From contig NC_058190.1 of assembly GCF_907165205.1 (NCBI RefSeq), positions 38,676,116 to 38,740,115 of the forward strand: 64,000 bases of DNA. The letters run 5' to 3'. A program made the position numbers and the translations under genes. The notes below the pieces were generated by a model. The model was given only the letters and a program-made list of their open reading frames with translations. It was not told the origin of the DNA and ran no database searches. The stretch comes from Coccinella septempunctata. Its lineage: Eukaryota; Arthropoda; Insecta; Coleoptera; Coccinellidae. Below, piece by piece: positions 1 to 12,300 of this stretch (positions within the stretch are counted from its first letter, which is position 1; each line of letters starts with the position of its first letter).

Positions 1-689
1 TCTGTTATTTCAGATTTATTTTTCGGGTTTACTAACAAAAAGGTTAAGTGTATGGAAATCGAATTACCTTTAAAACAAGGTGTCACTCAATCCCCCTTCC
101 CATTTTAGGGGTTGCTGTCTACCCGCTCACGGGGTTGATAAAAATTGATTATAACTAACCATCCGTATAAAATGTCCTCCTAGGAAAAAACTTTTACCTT
201 TTTTTTCTAATTTTGCATGAGGATCGAAATATTAAGAGCTGTAGAAATTCTGGTGTTCCTTTTTAAGTATAATATAAATATTCAGAATATTCTACAAATA
301 TTTTCAAATTGCATAATTAAGTGAATAGTGAATAAATTTTGCGCAATACATTTTCTGAAAATTTCGTTGGAAACAATTTTTCATACTTTCAAACGTTTTT
401 GAGAATCATGGCGACGAATATACTGGGATTCTACATTGACCTTGCCCTTTTGCATGTATTGCTAAGCTCCTCGCTCCCATCACCCTCTAGCTCGAAAAGG
501 ATCAAGAAAGTTGTATAGAATTTTATTGTCTACAACTTTCATAATGTATACAAGAACGATTAGAGGTACAGGAAAGGAGATATTTAAAAAAGAATATTGT
601 GATCATCTTCAAACAGTCAGATTAAAAAAATTTCCCTGATTAGCGTCAGATTAATCAGTTAACACATCTGCAACACCAAGATTAACCAT

Positions 690-1168
690 CTGTATGAAGA
701 TCTGACACGTTCGAGTATGTACAAGTAACGATTTTTCTTGCATTTTCATAGGACCGCTGTAACCTTGCGTCACGTCCGAATTGTCAGTCTCTTCAGAAGT
801 AGCTCTCTTTGGGTTCAATTAACATATCCTCTGAAAATCTGACACGCTCGAAAAATTTTTTTTAACATTTTCAACTCTTTCTTCCGTCTCGTGGCCAGTC
901 CCACTACGTACACTGTCAGATTATAGATTAACATGAATTTATTATCAGAGACACGTTGAGCATATACAGTATCTTAATCTGACACGCTCGTGTATGTACA
1001 CCTGACGACTTTTTTTTTTAATTTTTTGAAAACCTGCAGACGCTTTCCCCACTGATAGTGCATATATCATAGAACTTTTTTTCCTTTCTTCCATATAATC
1101 TTCAAAATACACTAGTTCCCCACCACGCTCGAGTAAAGCCCGATTCAGCATCGTGGGCTCCCCAACTA
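690..1168 (-). repeat. Interspersed repeat with GGGGAGCCCACGATGCTGAA end
   Basis: The right end (about 1131-1168) is the reverse complement of 14626-14660, and the match runs on through the adjacent CTCGAGCG and GTGTATTTTGAAGATTA blocks. Inside the 690-1020 stretch the motif TCTGACACG-TCGAG occurs three times, at about 704, 840 and 977, in the same orientation and followed by T-rich runs. The shared end, opposite orientations and internal motif repetition show a dispersed mobile repeat. The class is not clear; a Helitron-like non-autonomous element is one possibility I cannot prove. Confidence 0.6.
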
Positions 1169-3530
1169 CTATAGTGCAAAATATGTGTTTGGCACTGTAG
1201 TGGTTACCAGAAAATCTGTTCTTGATGAATTGCGATTTATTATGAGTCCACTATTATTAATATCTATGAAACAATATTCATTGAATAATTCGAGTTTGAG
1301 TTATAAGGAATTTGAAAAATTTACATAACATGAAAATTCATAAATAATATCCTCTGGTAATTTGTCATATGCTATCAAAGAAAATTTTCCCAAACCGCAT
1401 CAGTAATCTTCTTCCTTCGCAGTGGTACGAATATTACGAGTTTGACTCTGTACGCAACATCCATGTTGATGTATGAAGGGGATCTCAAAGATCCGAGAGC
1501 TCGAAGCCTGTTTTAAAGTGCTCTGCCTTCTCCTTAATTATGAAATATGCTGGATGTTTATACCGTATCGAGGTAAATTAACAGCAAGGCAAAAATTTCT
1601 GGATGGATTTCAAGAAAAATAAGTGGATATTTCTTAATTTCTTTGCGTTATATATACATATGAATACGGGATTTGCAAAGTTCCGGTAAAAATCTGGCGG
1701 ATATAAATGAGCGACGCGCTAAAAAAAAGTCAGTACAAGATAGAAGTAATCTACGAACACTACGAATAATATTCACATATATGCAGGTGAATGAATTATG
1801 AGGAGTGTATTCTACAACTGTAAATGAATTAGTAAAGGAAAGCTTAAGAATTTTCATTACAAAGTAGGTATTAGTGACAATTTGGTTTCAAGTCAGATCG
1901 TGAATTTTATTCGATTATCTGTTTTCCATATTGAAAATTTGTATATAAACATGAAAAGAACTAATTTCGAGCTCAATTTATAGGTAGGTGTTCAATAATT
2001 GAATCAGCAGTTTGTATAAAATTTGAAAAATAGCCGCAAAATATTATTGTCCCAATAAATAATTGGAATTAGTTGATTTTCAATTGTTATTCTGCACTGC
2101 TAGTGAAAGTGAAGGGTTTTGAATTGAATGAAATATAATTTCAACATCGATGAGATCATAATAGAATATAAATACCTACCCATCACATAATTATTCGAAG
2201 ACATGCAAATTTTATTCAAAGAGCCCTTTTGTCTCATTTTACTCATTTGAAAATTGATCAGTAGTTATGTTCATTTTAGGCTAATAAATTCGCCAACGAT
2301 GATAATATCCGAAAAAACCAAATGTTAAGATAAATTCATGCAGCAATTTGGATGAATGCCTCGATATGCATTCATGAAGCATGCCTCCCATTTGTATTTA
2401 AGAATAGTTTTCCCATATCTCGAAATGCAGTTGAGTTACTTTGCAATAATTGTCGCAGCTTTCTGTACACAGATCTGGCTCTCAGTTCCCTGCAAGTTTT
2501 GCAATTAACAGTTTTATTGCTCCTTCCAGCAGTCATACAAAATCAACCTCATTAACTAATATTAAATATACATTATGCTGAACTGGAAGTTAACAACTTC
2601 TTCAGTGGATACTGATTACGTACGTGTCTTGGATTTTTCCGTTCCTTAAAGCTGAAGGGGCAATTTACCCTAGTCGATAATGCAGCTCTGCTACGTTAAT
2701 TATATAGATTCTAGATCAACATAATCAGAAAATTGCTCATAACTAGCGTGGTAAGTGGAGTATCAGGACGAAGAAAAGAAAAGCGAAAGCTTTTGAAAAA
2801 AAGTAATTCGACCATATTTAGTTTGTCAAATGTCTCTATTTGATATTCTCTTAAGAGCCATGGAAACTTATTCATTACAGAAAGAACATAATTAAATTTC
2901 AACATATATTGAAGAAAGGAGGTGTGGTAGTCACTCCTGTATACAATGCTCAAGTTGGTATAAATTTTCCTTTATTGGATCGGCAGCGCAGTACAACAGC
3001 TGCTAAAGATCGCCTTTGATCATCAATATTAGGAGGAATCCCATATATATTCTGTATCCGTGCTCAATATATCACTGAGTCTTCATCTATATAGTCAGGA
3101 TAAAAAAATTATATTAACATATATACCTAATCGTCTCACCTAATTTATAAGTAATCCTGCATAGGGAGCAATCCCATCAGCAGAAACTTTATATACGTGC
3201 ACATAATAACCGTTATCAATAATCATTTCGGGAGGAAGAGTATTTTCATTAAGGAGTTAATGTAGCGAAAAGGTACTTCAGGTATTCAACCCCGAATAGT
3301 TCAATCTAGTGAGAATATTAGCTCTAAACCTAGAAATTAATTACGAAACATACATTCCTGCAAGAAGGGCCACACTATTAGAATTTCGGCATGAGCTGTT
3401 GCTGCGTTAGATATCCGAAGAGGATTTAAACGAAGCAATTAGTTGAAATTCGAAATACCTATCTTTACATAGTTAGCGGCACATATGTAGCATGAAAAAT
3501 GTGAAAAATTTCATCAAAAATCGTGGATAA

Positions 3531-3789
3531 ATGATAACTCTGCTATCTTAAATATACTCATCCAGAAAAGTTGAGGAGGAAGTTCAGAAATTTTGTTGCA
3601 AACGTTACCGTTACAAAAGTCACCATTTTTGCTCATCAATTTTATAAATTAGGGTAACCTAAATGTTCACTCAACTATGTTACTCATTTTTTGTCCATTT
3701 TAAGTTGAAAATTCATTTTGAGTATGTCACAAAATTTCTGAAATTCCTCAACTTTCGTGGAGTACTATATTGAACGGCAGAGTTATCAT
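3531..3789. mobile_element. 259-bp foldback (MITE-like) element
   Basis: The two ends are long imperfect inverted repeats. The left arm starts ATGATAACTCTGC and continues through AAAAGTTGAGGAGGAAGTTC and AGAAATTTTGTTGCA. The right arm reads TCACAAAATTTCTGAAATTCC, then TCAACTTT and finally GCAGAGTTATCAT. There is no open frame inside. This is the structure of a non-autonomous inverted-repeat element; I could not fix a target duplication. Confidence 0.65.
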
Positions 3790-4818
3790 CTACACAATAA
3801 GTACGGGACTGATGAGCAGACAGAAAAACAAAACAATTCACTGCAGAGTCTTTGCTTTTACAATGGTACATACGAGCATATAACTGTTTGAGTTATTTGG
3901 AAAACTAAGTGCGCCCTGAAAAAGAATGTAAAGTAAAAACAATTCAGGAAAATTGAAACAATTTCGAGTTCGTATGATATTGTTCGGGGTAAAACCGCTA
4001 TCATAACTACCGTATTTTTGGCCCATTTTCACGCTGGGTCAAACAGTTCATCTCATACTAATGGTGACAAATTTTGAACAGACCAATTTTATTGGCGACT
4101 TTCGAACTAACATTTACAATTGTTATTGATATCTCCATATTCAAAGCCTATGATGTTTGTAAGGTGCTCTCTAACCATTAAGTTTGATAGACCAGTGAAT
4201 AACGGATCATTAATCCCTAGTGGTTTATGAATGTCAAATGCTCCAAGAAACGTATACTAGATCACGTATATGATCACTTTCTGCAGCGATCGTGGATAAA
4301 TTAACTATAACCCTTTTGAAATTTCAGTTCATTATAATTATAATTAGTTTTCAAAAAAACGTTCAACGAAATTTCCTCCATCCGCCGCGCCGTGTTTGTG
4401 CTTTTTCTCTACTGAAATTTGATGTCCCTGCAGTTTCATCCAATTTAATTCTTTGATCATATCAGAGAAACTCAAGCAAAAAGAGTTGGTAGTTTCAAAA
4501 TTTTCAGTTTGATTGTTATGCTTATATTTATACCTAAACCAATAATTTACCAAAAAATATTTGACAATTTCATAGTACCTCAAGAAAATTTCAAGTTCAA
4601 TAACTATTTGGATTTGAACCTGAAGGCCGGCAAAAAATAAACAGGTAGGTATTCTATATGATATTGGAAGTACACTTCTAATATTCAAATTAAATATTCA
4701 GAATTACCTTGATTGCTTTTGCTAGTACATTGTTATATATTAAAGTACAACAACTACTGATGACTTCAAATGAAATTACTTGATTAAATCAGGAATAAAT
4801 AAACACAAATACATTGTT

Positions 4819-4825
4819 TTTATTT
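4819..4825 (-). terminator. Poly(A) signal of mRpL24
   Basis: TTTATT on the plus strand reads AATAAA on the minus strand about 35 bases after the mRpL24 stop codon. This is normal spacing for a short 3' UTR. Confidence 0.6.
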
Positions 4826-4859
4826 TTATTCTTTCTTTTCAACTTATACTATAATTAAC

Positions 4860-5692
4860 TTAGTACCAATAAGACTTGGCAGGTACACGATCCTCTTTGA
4901 TTCCCATTTTTTCCATTATTTCCATTTCGAATGTGCACAGCTTTGGCTCAAAGGTTATCTTGTCCACTTCAGCAGAAAGAGTGTCTTTGGGTTGTTCCTT
5001 GTAGGTGGATTTACTTTTATAATCCCTTGTTTCTTCATTTGTTGCAGGAATAGGAATAATTCTTCCAGTTCTTGTGGAAACCCTCACTTTTTCACCTTCT
5101 TCTGTATACCTCCACTCAAAAGACGTAGGCTTTAAGTCTGAAGGGTCTACTAGTACAACTTGCGTTGTAACCAAGAGGGGTTGTTCTTTTTGATAATACA
5201 CAGTATTTTCTTTAGTACCTGTAAGATGAAGGTGATAGAAAAATTATCAATATAAATTTCAAATATCGAATGGTACTAGAGATTAGTATCCATTATCATA
5301 CCCATCTTTTCCAGTTTACAATTCAGTCCTTCGACTAACACCCAGTTCCTCTCCTGAATAATAGTAGATACAAATCCCTGTTTTCCCTTATCTTTTCCTT
5401 CTAAAACTTCCACACGATCACCTCTGAAATAACTCCATTCTTTCAGTGGTTCTACCCAAACCTTAGGGTGACATTTTCCAGCAGCATTTTCCTGTTGAAA
5501 TTGCAAGGACCATGAACGGTCCACTGTGTAATTGAATTTTTTCCTCTTAATTTCTGTGTTTGGCTTGTATTGTGGTCCCTTAGGATTTTTCCAATAAACT
5601 TGTTCTGTTGCACGTTTTATATATGATTCAGGGAGATTCGAATATTGATTCGACCAATTTTTCGCCTTGGATAGAACACTAGACAACCTCAT
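4860..5692 (-). CDS. mRpL24: 39S ribosomal protein L24, mitochondrial
   Basis: Protein of the large subunit of the mitochondrial ribosome (uL24m), imported into the matrix and bound to large-subunit rRNA. There are two exons, 5692-5302 and 5218-4860, joined by an 83-bp GT-AG intron in phase 1, giving 249 residues. A KOW domain lies at about 88-118 (FRGDRVEVLEGKDKGKQG), followed by the family block ERNWVLVEGLN. The second exon carries VRVSTRTGRIIP and the family's characteristic C-terminus MGIKEDR...YWY. The basic N-terminal stretch MRLSSVLSKAKNW suits a mitochondrial targeting peptide. Length is close to that of animal orthologues. An AATAAA signal follows the stop. No other ATG upstream is in frame and open. 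Identification rests on recognised family sequence and is secure. Confidence 0.95.
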
Positions 5693-5901
5693 TTCTGATT
5701 TTTATGGGATATGGGCTTCTCTAGAATTATTCCTGAATTAAAAAAATACTGAACTTTTCTCTTGACGTTTGTGATATTTATAGGTTAGAATTTGAAAATT
5801 CACAGCTGTTCGAGCGGATCTTGAAGTAGCATTGCTGCTGCCATCTATTATCGAACAATCATCTTTCGTGAGCCATTCAAAAAGATATCTCTAAAAAAAA
5901 C

Positions 5902-6099
5902 ATGTCTTTTTCATTGAATACAATAGGTGGCCGAAAAAGAAGTTCTCTAAATTTAGGAAACCATAAATGGACTTATTATGAATTTGATACATTAGGTATT
6001 ATGAATCCTAACTATTTGTATAAATGCGGACAGATCATTGATAATTTATTTGTGATTAGATATAGGGTATTATTTAATCAAAACAAGTTAAGCCAATGA
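5902..6099 (+). other. Short unassigned open frame upstream of mRpL24
   Basis: A 65-codon frame starts 209 bases from the mRpL24 start, in the divergent direction, so it could share its promoter. The composition is less biased than chance frames nearby (GGRKRSSLNLGNHKW), and the spacing of a GGRK...W...Y pattern is faintly reminiscent of FLYWCH zinc-finger exons, but the Cys/His pattern is incomplete. I do not recognise it and cannot tell it from a fortuitous frame or a remnant. Confidence 0.2.
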
Positions 6100-6300
6100 C
6101 TAAAACGCTTCACTGTCGCCAGATTAACCAATTGTCCAATTAACGCTCAGATGAAAGATTTTCGGGGAATCCCTATCGTTTGTAGGTTTCCCTTGCTAGG
6201 ATACTTATTTTAGACCCGATTTGCATCTTACATAGTATAGACCGTACATTGATGTTGTAATTTGATAATCGTTCAACAGTGGAAACCATCCTTGTAAATT

Positions 6301-9300
6301 ATGATGTACCGTATTTTTTTCTCAATTTTTTTTTTGTTATTCGCGTTGAATTTCGTACATTGCAAGCCTCCTGTGTGTAATATAACGTCTTCTGAATATG
6401 AAGGCTTAAATTTTATCGAACATAATGCGACAATGAGGTAAGTTTTTAAACATATAAGTGTGTAGGTATGTACCTACAAAAAAAAAATGATACCGTGCAA
6501 AAATTTGGGAAATTATAAACATGATGCTCTTAAATACTTCTATGGAATATGACTTCTGAATTATAAACGTTTGTCAGGAAAAATTTGTTATGCCGAGATA
6601 AGATCAAAATTCGAGGAAAAATATATATACCTACTCAATTCAGCCTTCGGTTTTATACTTTGCGTCGTTACGATGGTTCGCAGAAATTAGTTCAAAATTG
6701 ACTCATCATCGCGATGTTTTTTTTTATATCTGGCTACATTCATAATAATAAAGTCTTCATTGAAGGGAATTCGTGGTAGAATTTGGAAGAGTATCTTTTT
6801 CGTTGTGGATTTATCTATTTATTTACGGGTAAACCTTCTGTGACAAAATCAAAACTTACGAGTTAGAAGGTTACAAAGCTTATTTTAATCCCACCAAAAC
6901 AGAGGCAACATCTTTTCTAAAACGACTAAGTGGTACATAAAAGAGATCCACTACGCCTCTCTATATTTTAATAGGGAGGATTGGCCATGTGATACATCAT
7001 ATGAAAGCTGCAAATTATGAAAAGTTGAAGTAAGGAGCTTTTGAATGATGTATAACATAGCCAAACCTCCCTATACAAAAATAATCACAACTGTCATCAG
7101 TAAACATTCTCATGTAATATTATGAACATCCATTAATGAGTCAAATACAATCCGAATTTCGAAAAAAGTACAAAAATGTAAAGCTGATGTCATCATGAGC
7201 TTCCATATGAGGTATCACAAAAACTATCTTCCCTATTCAAATTTTGAGGGTGGGAGTCACTTCGCTCAGGGGGTGGCCACAACCATGTATGCTGTCATTG
7301 CTGTCTTCAGTATTTAGAACAGAACTTGACTTGTTAAATAATGTTTTGCACTAGAAATAAACTCAAAGTTATTTTTGAATATCCTTCATCTGGTTCATTC
7401 GAAATTTCAACTATTGTCGATAAGCCTGCTTCCATCTACGTTTTATCAGTGTTATTTTATTTGACCCCAACCCACATTTTTGTGATAATTATCATCGCGG
7501 ATGATTCATCGGTCAGATTTTCAAATGAACTTTTATTATTGGCTATATACTAGAATAGGTATATACTAGATACAAAAATAAAAAAACAATTGTTCTTATC
7601 ATATTCAAATCATCCTTTTCGTTAATCGGGTTCATTTTCACACCTTTAAGATATATGGAGATATAGATTTTTATGAAATAGGAATATTTTTGAATGTTTT
7701 CACGCTCATAAAAAAATTGAACCTTTTAATTTTGAAAAACAGAATGATAAATCAACGTTCAATCGAGTTTTCGAAACCAAAATGAAATGTCAGTTATCAT
7801 TTGTCCAAAAAAAATTTTTCCATCAAGCGTTTATCGTTTAATGAGCAAATTTTATTTGATAAGATACCTATCTACTCTGCACACTGCTCATCATTTTATA
7901 GGGATCACGCATGAATTCATTCATTCTGAAATGTATTAGATCGATTCTTGACCATTTTCTGACCCCGTAAAAAAACACAAACAACACAATGGTTGTTTTT
8001 TCTGCAGGTTGTTGTGTCCTTTCTAGAATGATAAATATCCCTATCTTACCCATCAAGAATGCAGGAATTCAAATGCAGGAGATTTGAAAATGTGCAAGAA
8101 CTATTTGAATGAGCCATCCTCTAAACGTATTCATCTCTCTTCCAGAATTCAGATTGTACGTCAGAAATCACCCTTTGAACAACAACTTAATTCTCCTCTT
8201 CACGAATTTGGCCTCATCAGGGATTGGTATGAGAAACCAAAGCCTAGTAATCGAACCAATGATACCGTCAGGCTTTATAGATTCCTCAATGTGAGTATAT
8301 AAATAAATATCAACAAGTGTTACGATCTGAATCGGACTAGTCAATTTGCCATCGTCAGGACAACGAAAGGAAGAACGTTCCATCGAAGAAGAGTAGATGC
8401 TGATCATGGTCTCGGTCTCATTTGACCTCGTCAGAGCAACACAACTCCTTCTCCGATGGAAAACGCTTGGAATTTAATTAAATCAAATTAAATACTAGTA
8501 GTAGCTTCTTGAGTATTATCAAGTACTCGGGCGCCATCTAATATGCAACAATAATTCTTATTATTGTATTCATTGCCTTCCTGTTGAGGACATACCTAAG
8601 ATAAACTGATCATTAGCAGCGTTCAAACTCTCAAAAAGTGAATTTAGACTTATTTCTCCTAAAACTACCATCTATCATTATTAAAACCATGTGTATTAGA
8701 TCGAATGATAATCCGCCCCTAGTTGCATTGCAATATTATTAAGAACTGAGAGCACTTAGGCTGTACACTATATACTAAGAGACAGCCATCATTTATAAAT
8801 TTTTCAATAATAATGAATCATTAATGCATCTCTTTTTTTCACAGAACGAATTTTATGGTAAAATTATTGTCGGTCACCCAGGACAAGCGTTAAATGTTGC
8901 ATTCGATACGACGTGGATCTATACGTGGTTGCTTTCATCGCAGTGCAGCGCACTTGAAGAAATAGGATGCTGTGAGTATTCACACTATGTTGTAGTATCT
9001 AATTTAATTCATTTACTTTCATCCGGTAAAGCCTTGGAATTTTAGTATAGTTTCTGCAGTCCATAAAATGATTAAATTCATTATGAATGTTGGAATTTTG
9101 GGAAAGTAATGTTGAAAAAAGTTATATTTTCGTCTAGACTCATAACACTCAAACTTTAGAGGGTATCCCAAGGTGAATGTATCTCATTAGGAATTCTGAG
9201 AAAACTCAATGAACGATTGCTCTGAAAATTTGGTTACACGGATACCTATGTTCTATTATTCATTCTAAATATTTTCAGCTTCACGAAAATTGTAGTTTAC

Positions 9301-12300
9301 TCTGTTTTATTGAATACCTGTACGTATATCTTGACATTTAGGAGTGTATCTTCAAATTATACGCTGATAACTTGAAAATTATCAAGTAAGAACTGCCACA
9401 TGAGGCCAATGTAGAATGGTAGATTTAAAGTTGAAGATACACAGGATGTTCTATTTGAGAAACCATAGGTTGATGGCAGTGAAAATTCATTTTTTCGCTC
9501 TTCAAATTGGTGCTCCTATATGAGGACACCGAGAATTCATTTTATTCTCGATATTTTTGCCCTACCTCGTATAGTTTCAGTATTATCGAAAAATAAATGT
9601 GACATATTATATACTTATAGAGTCCCTTTTTATGTAGAATTATTAAGTGACTACAGTGATATAAAACCCTATGCTTTTTCTAATACTTTCAGTCTCATAT
9701 TTTTTCGTGCGCCACTGGCGTTGAATTTATCACTGCAATCTGAGAAGAAACATTTTTGATACATCATCCTTATTTGATTAGAATTTTCAGGAAATATACT
9801 GTACTTAAATTGAGTTTTTTACAGATTTCCATAACAAGTACAACCACCACGCCTCATCTGAATGGAAACCAGATGGAAGGAAATTTTCAGTTGTGACCGA
9901 TGGTGTCAACTTAACAGGATTTTATTCCTACGACAATATTTCTGTAAGTTCGTTCATTATTGTATCTAAACCCTAATGTACAGGGTGGGCAAAATTCGTT
10001 ACGGTTACACATTTCCGAGCTCCTTTTCAGAGAAACAAAGAATGGTAAAAACTGTAGCCTCCTATGATTCTTCGTGTTTGAGTTATCAGCAAAAAATGAG
10101 ATTTTGACGATTTCGAAAAGTCCTCATAACTTTTTTGTCTTTGAAAGTACAGATCTGAAACTTGAACCTTATTCTACAGGCACTTTTTTTGGTACAATCT
10201 ACTGACGAGCTCAATGTTTTCATTTCGAATCATTAGGCGAACTTTCGTTTTTTAAATGCACACTTTTATTGAATTTGTTATTTTTTAATTGGATGAAAAT
10301 CTTTTGTCAGTAGATTTTACGTATAAAAGTGCCTGAGAAAGTTCAAGCTTCAGATCTGTAACCTCAAAGACAAAAAAGTTATGAAAACTTTTCCGAATCG
10401 TCAAAATCTAAATTTTTGCTCAAAAACGAAGAATCGTAGGAGGCTACGGTTTTCGATATTCTTTGTTTCTCTGAAAAAGAGTTCGGAATGTGTCATCTGT
10501 TTTCTTCTACCTCTCATAGTCCTCGAAATACCTTCAGTAGACAACGAATTTTGCCAACCCTGTATATGACGGAATAATGATTGTGATTTATTTTGATTTG
10601 ATTACAGATCACTCACTCAAGCGTTACGAATTTCAATTTTATTGAGATGACAGCTGTTCCCAAAAGTTTCATATTCAACAAGGCGGATGGCGTATTAGGA
10701 CTTGGTTGGGGTACTGGTTCTGGATATAAAACATTTTTTGCCGCTCTTCTGGAGCAGAAGAAAATCAAGAATCCAATTTTTTCGGTCTATATAAACAGGT
10801 ATATGATGTAATTCGTTGCTGATAAGTTTAGTTGCCATGATTCTTATTCGTGGGATTGTAGCAATTATTTAAATTGTGAACTCTTTTTCCTTACTCGAGC
10901 TTACAAGTAAAAAATCAAAGATTGAATTTCAGATGACATCTATAACGTGGTATAAGATCAAAGATAAGCTTGAAAATCTGGCTTATTGTTTTATCAAAAA
11001 ATTGGAATGTGCAGGTATATTCTGGTGGTACATTTATTACTTCAGCTGATAGTACTTACGTTCAGAAATAAGGAGACTTTTCAAATTTTTTTTCCAATAC
11101 TGAATCATAAAGTAGTTTTCACACAGGAATGAATTTTTGAAATATCTTTCGAACGATTTTCATGAAAGAGTTCAAATTTGGGATTGAGTTTAATGCAGAA
11201 TTGAATGTATATAATTTTGGACAATCCTGTATTTACCCGGAATATTTGTCAATTTATCACATCACGGATCATTGTCTCTTCCGGCATATGCGATATTACA
11301 AGCATGGCGAAATTCAAGCGTTGACATTCAATACAAATCATGATTCTTTTGAATTTATTCGAACATTATTCGGTAATAAATGGTCATCAATTTCTAATTA
11401 TACCTCTGGTTTGTACAGGATGGTTTTATATGCCATCATTAGGCTGTTTAATAGATAACTAGACGTTCTTCATAGGTAGCCAAACGTTCAAATCCTTCCT
11501 TGACTTTGATTTGTGTTGATCTCTCCAAATAATGCGCATTAAATGTTAGGGATTGTTTGCAAAAACTGGCATTTATGTCGTGATGATTCGATAATTAAAA
11601 CCTATTAACCAAAGATGCTCATACTTCTTTCATTACCTTGTAACTTGGAAGGTTTTAAAAAAAATTGATTTCGGCAATTCTTCATACTGACAAAAATATA
11701 AAAGGTTCAAAAACTCATCAACAAATCTGGTCTGAATTATTTACAAAATTTGTTCGAAGTTGTCACCATTATTTTGATGGTCGCACAGTCTTACCTTGCA
11801 TATAATAAGCTGAAACCACGGAAGCACTATAAGCACTTTGATAACGAACAATTTCTCAAGCACTTTAAATACTCTACCAAATTTCACAATATATCCAGTA
11901 TACTTCATTCACTTTTATTTTAGCAGTCGGTTGGCCATGGAAATTTGACACATTTCACTCTGTATAGTACGAAAATGTGGGGTTATGAAGCTTGTCAAAA
12001 CATTTTTGGGTTTTAAATCAACGCTATGTTGCCCGTTCTACGTAAAAGTTTCTGTTATTACGTAGTTTATCACAATGTCGAATTTCTTCGGAAAATATGT
12101 GACGAACATAATTGAAGTTTATACAAACTGATTGAAGGCATACCAAATCCAGTTATTTGCATGGAAAATACAAGAGATCAGTATAATATCATAATATGCA
12201 CTAGCTTGAGGAGAGTTAATGTTCGTTATCTTCTTGGGCTAACATCATTTGTAGATTTCAAAAATATTAACCCGAAGATGAAATGAATATGATGCAGCGG

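Larger units (their letters stand above)
1..4859. other. Gene-free, repeat-bearing intergenic region
   Basis: I see no coding exon here. The open frames on both strands are short, low in complexity and lack family motifs. The region holds an interspersed repeat around 690-1170 and a 259-bp inverted-repeat element at 3531-3789, both listed separately. The rest is AT-rich DNA with homopolymer runs. The region ends at the 3' end of the minus-strand mRpL24 gene. A regulatory role for distant genes cannot be judged from sequence alone. Confidence 0.6.

Noticed and set aside
4344..4688. 114-codon minus-strand frame left of mRpL24
   Set aside because: AT-rich composition, no motif, no splice partners; looks fortuitous.
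11162..11458. 98-codon plus frame in aspartic protease intron 5
   Set aside because: No recognisable domain; inside an intron next to repeats and not in phase with the flanking exons.
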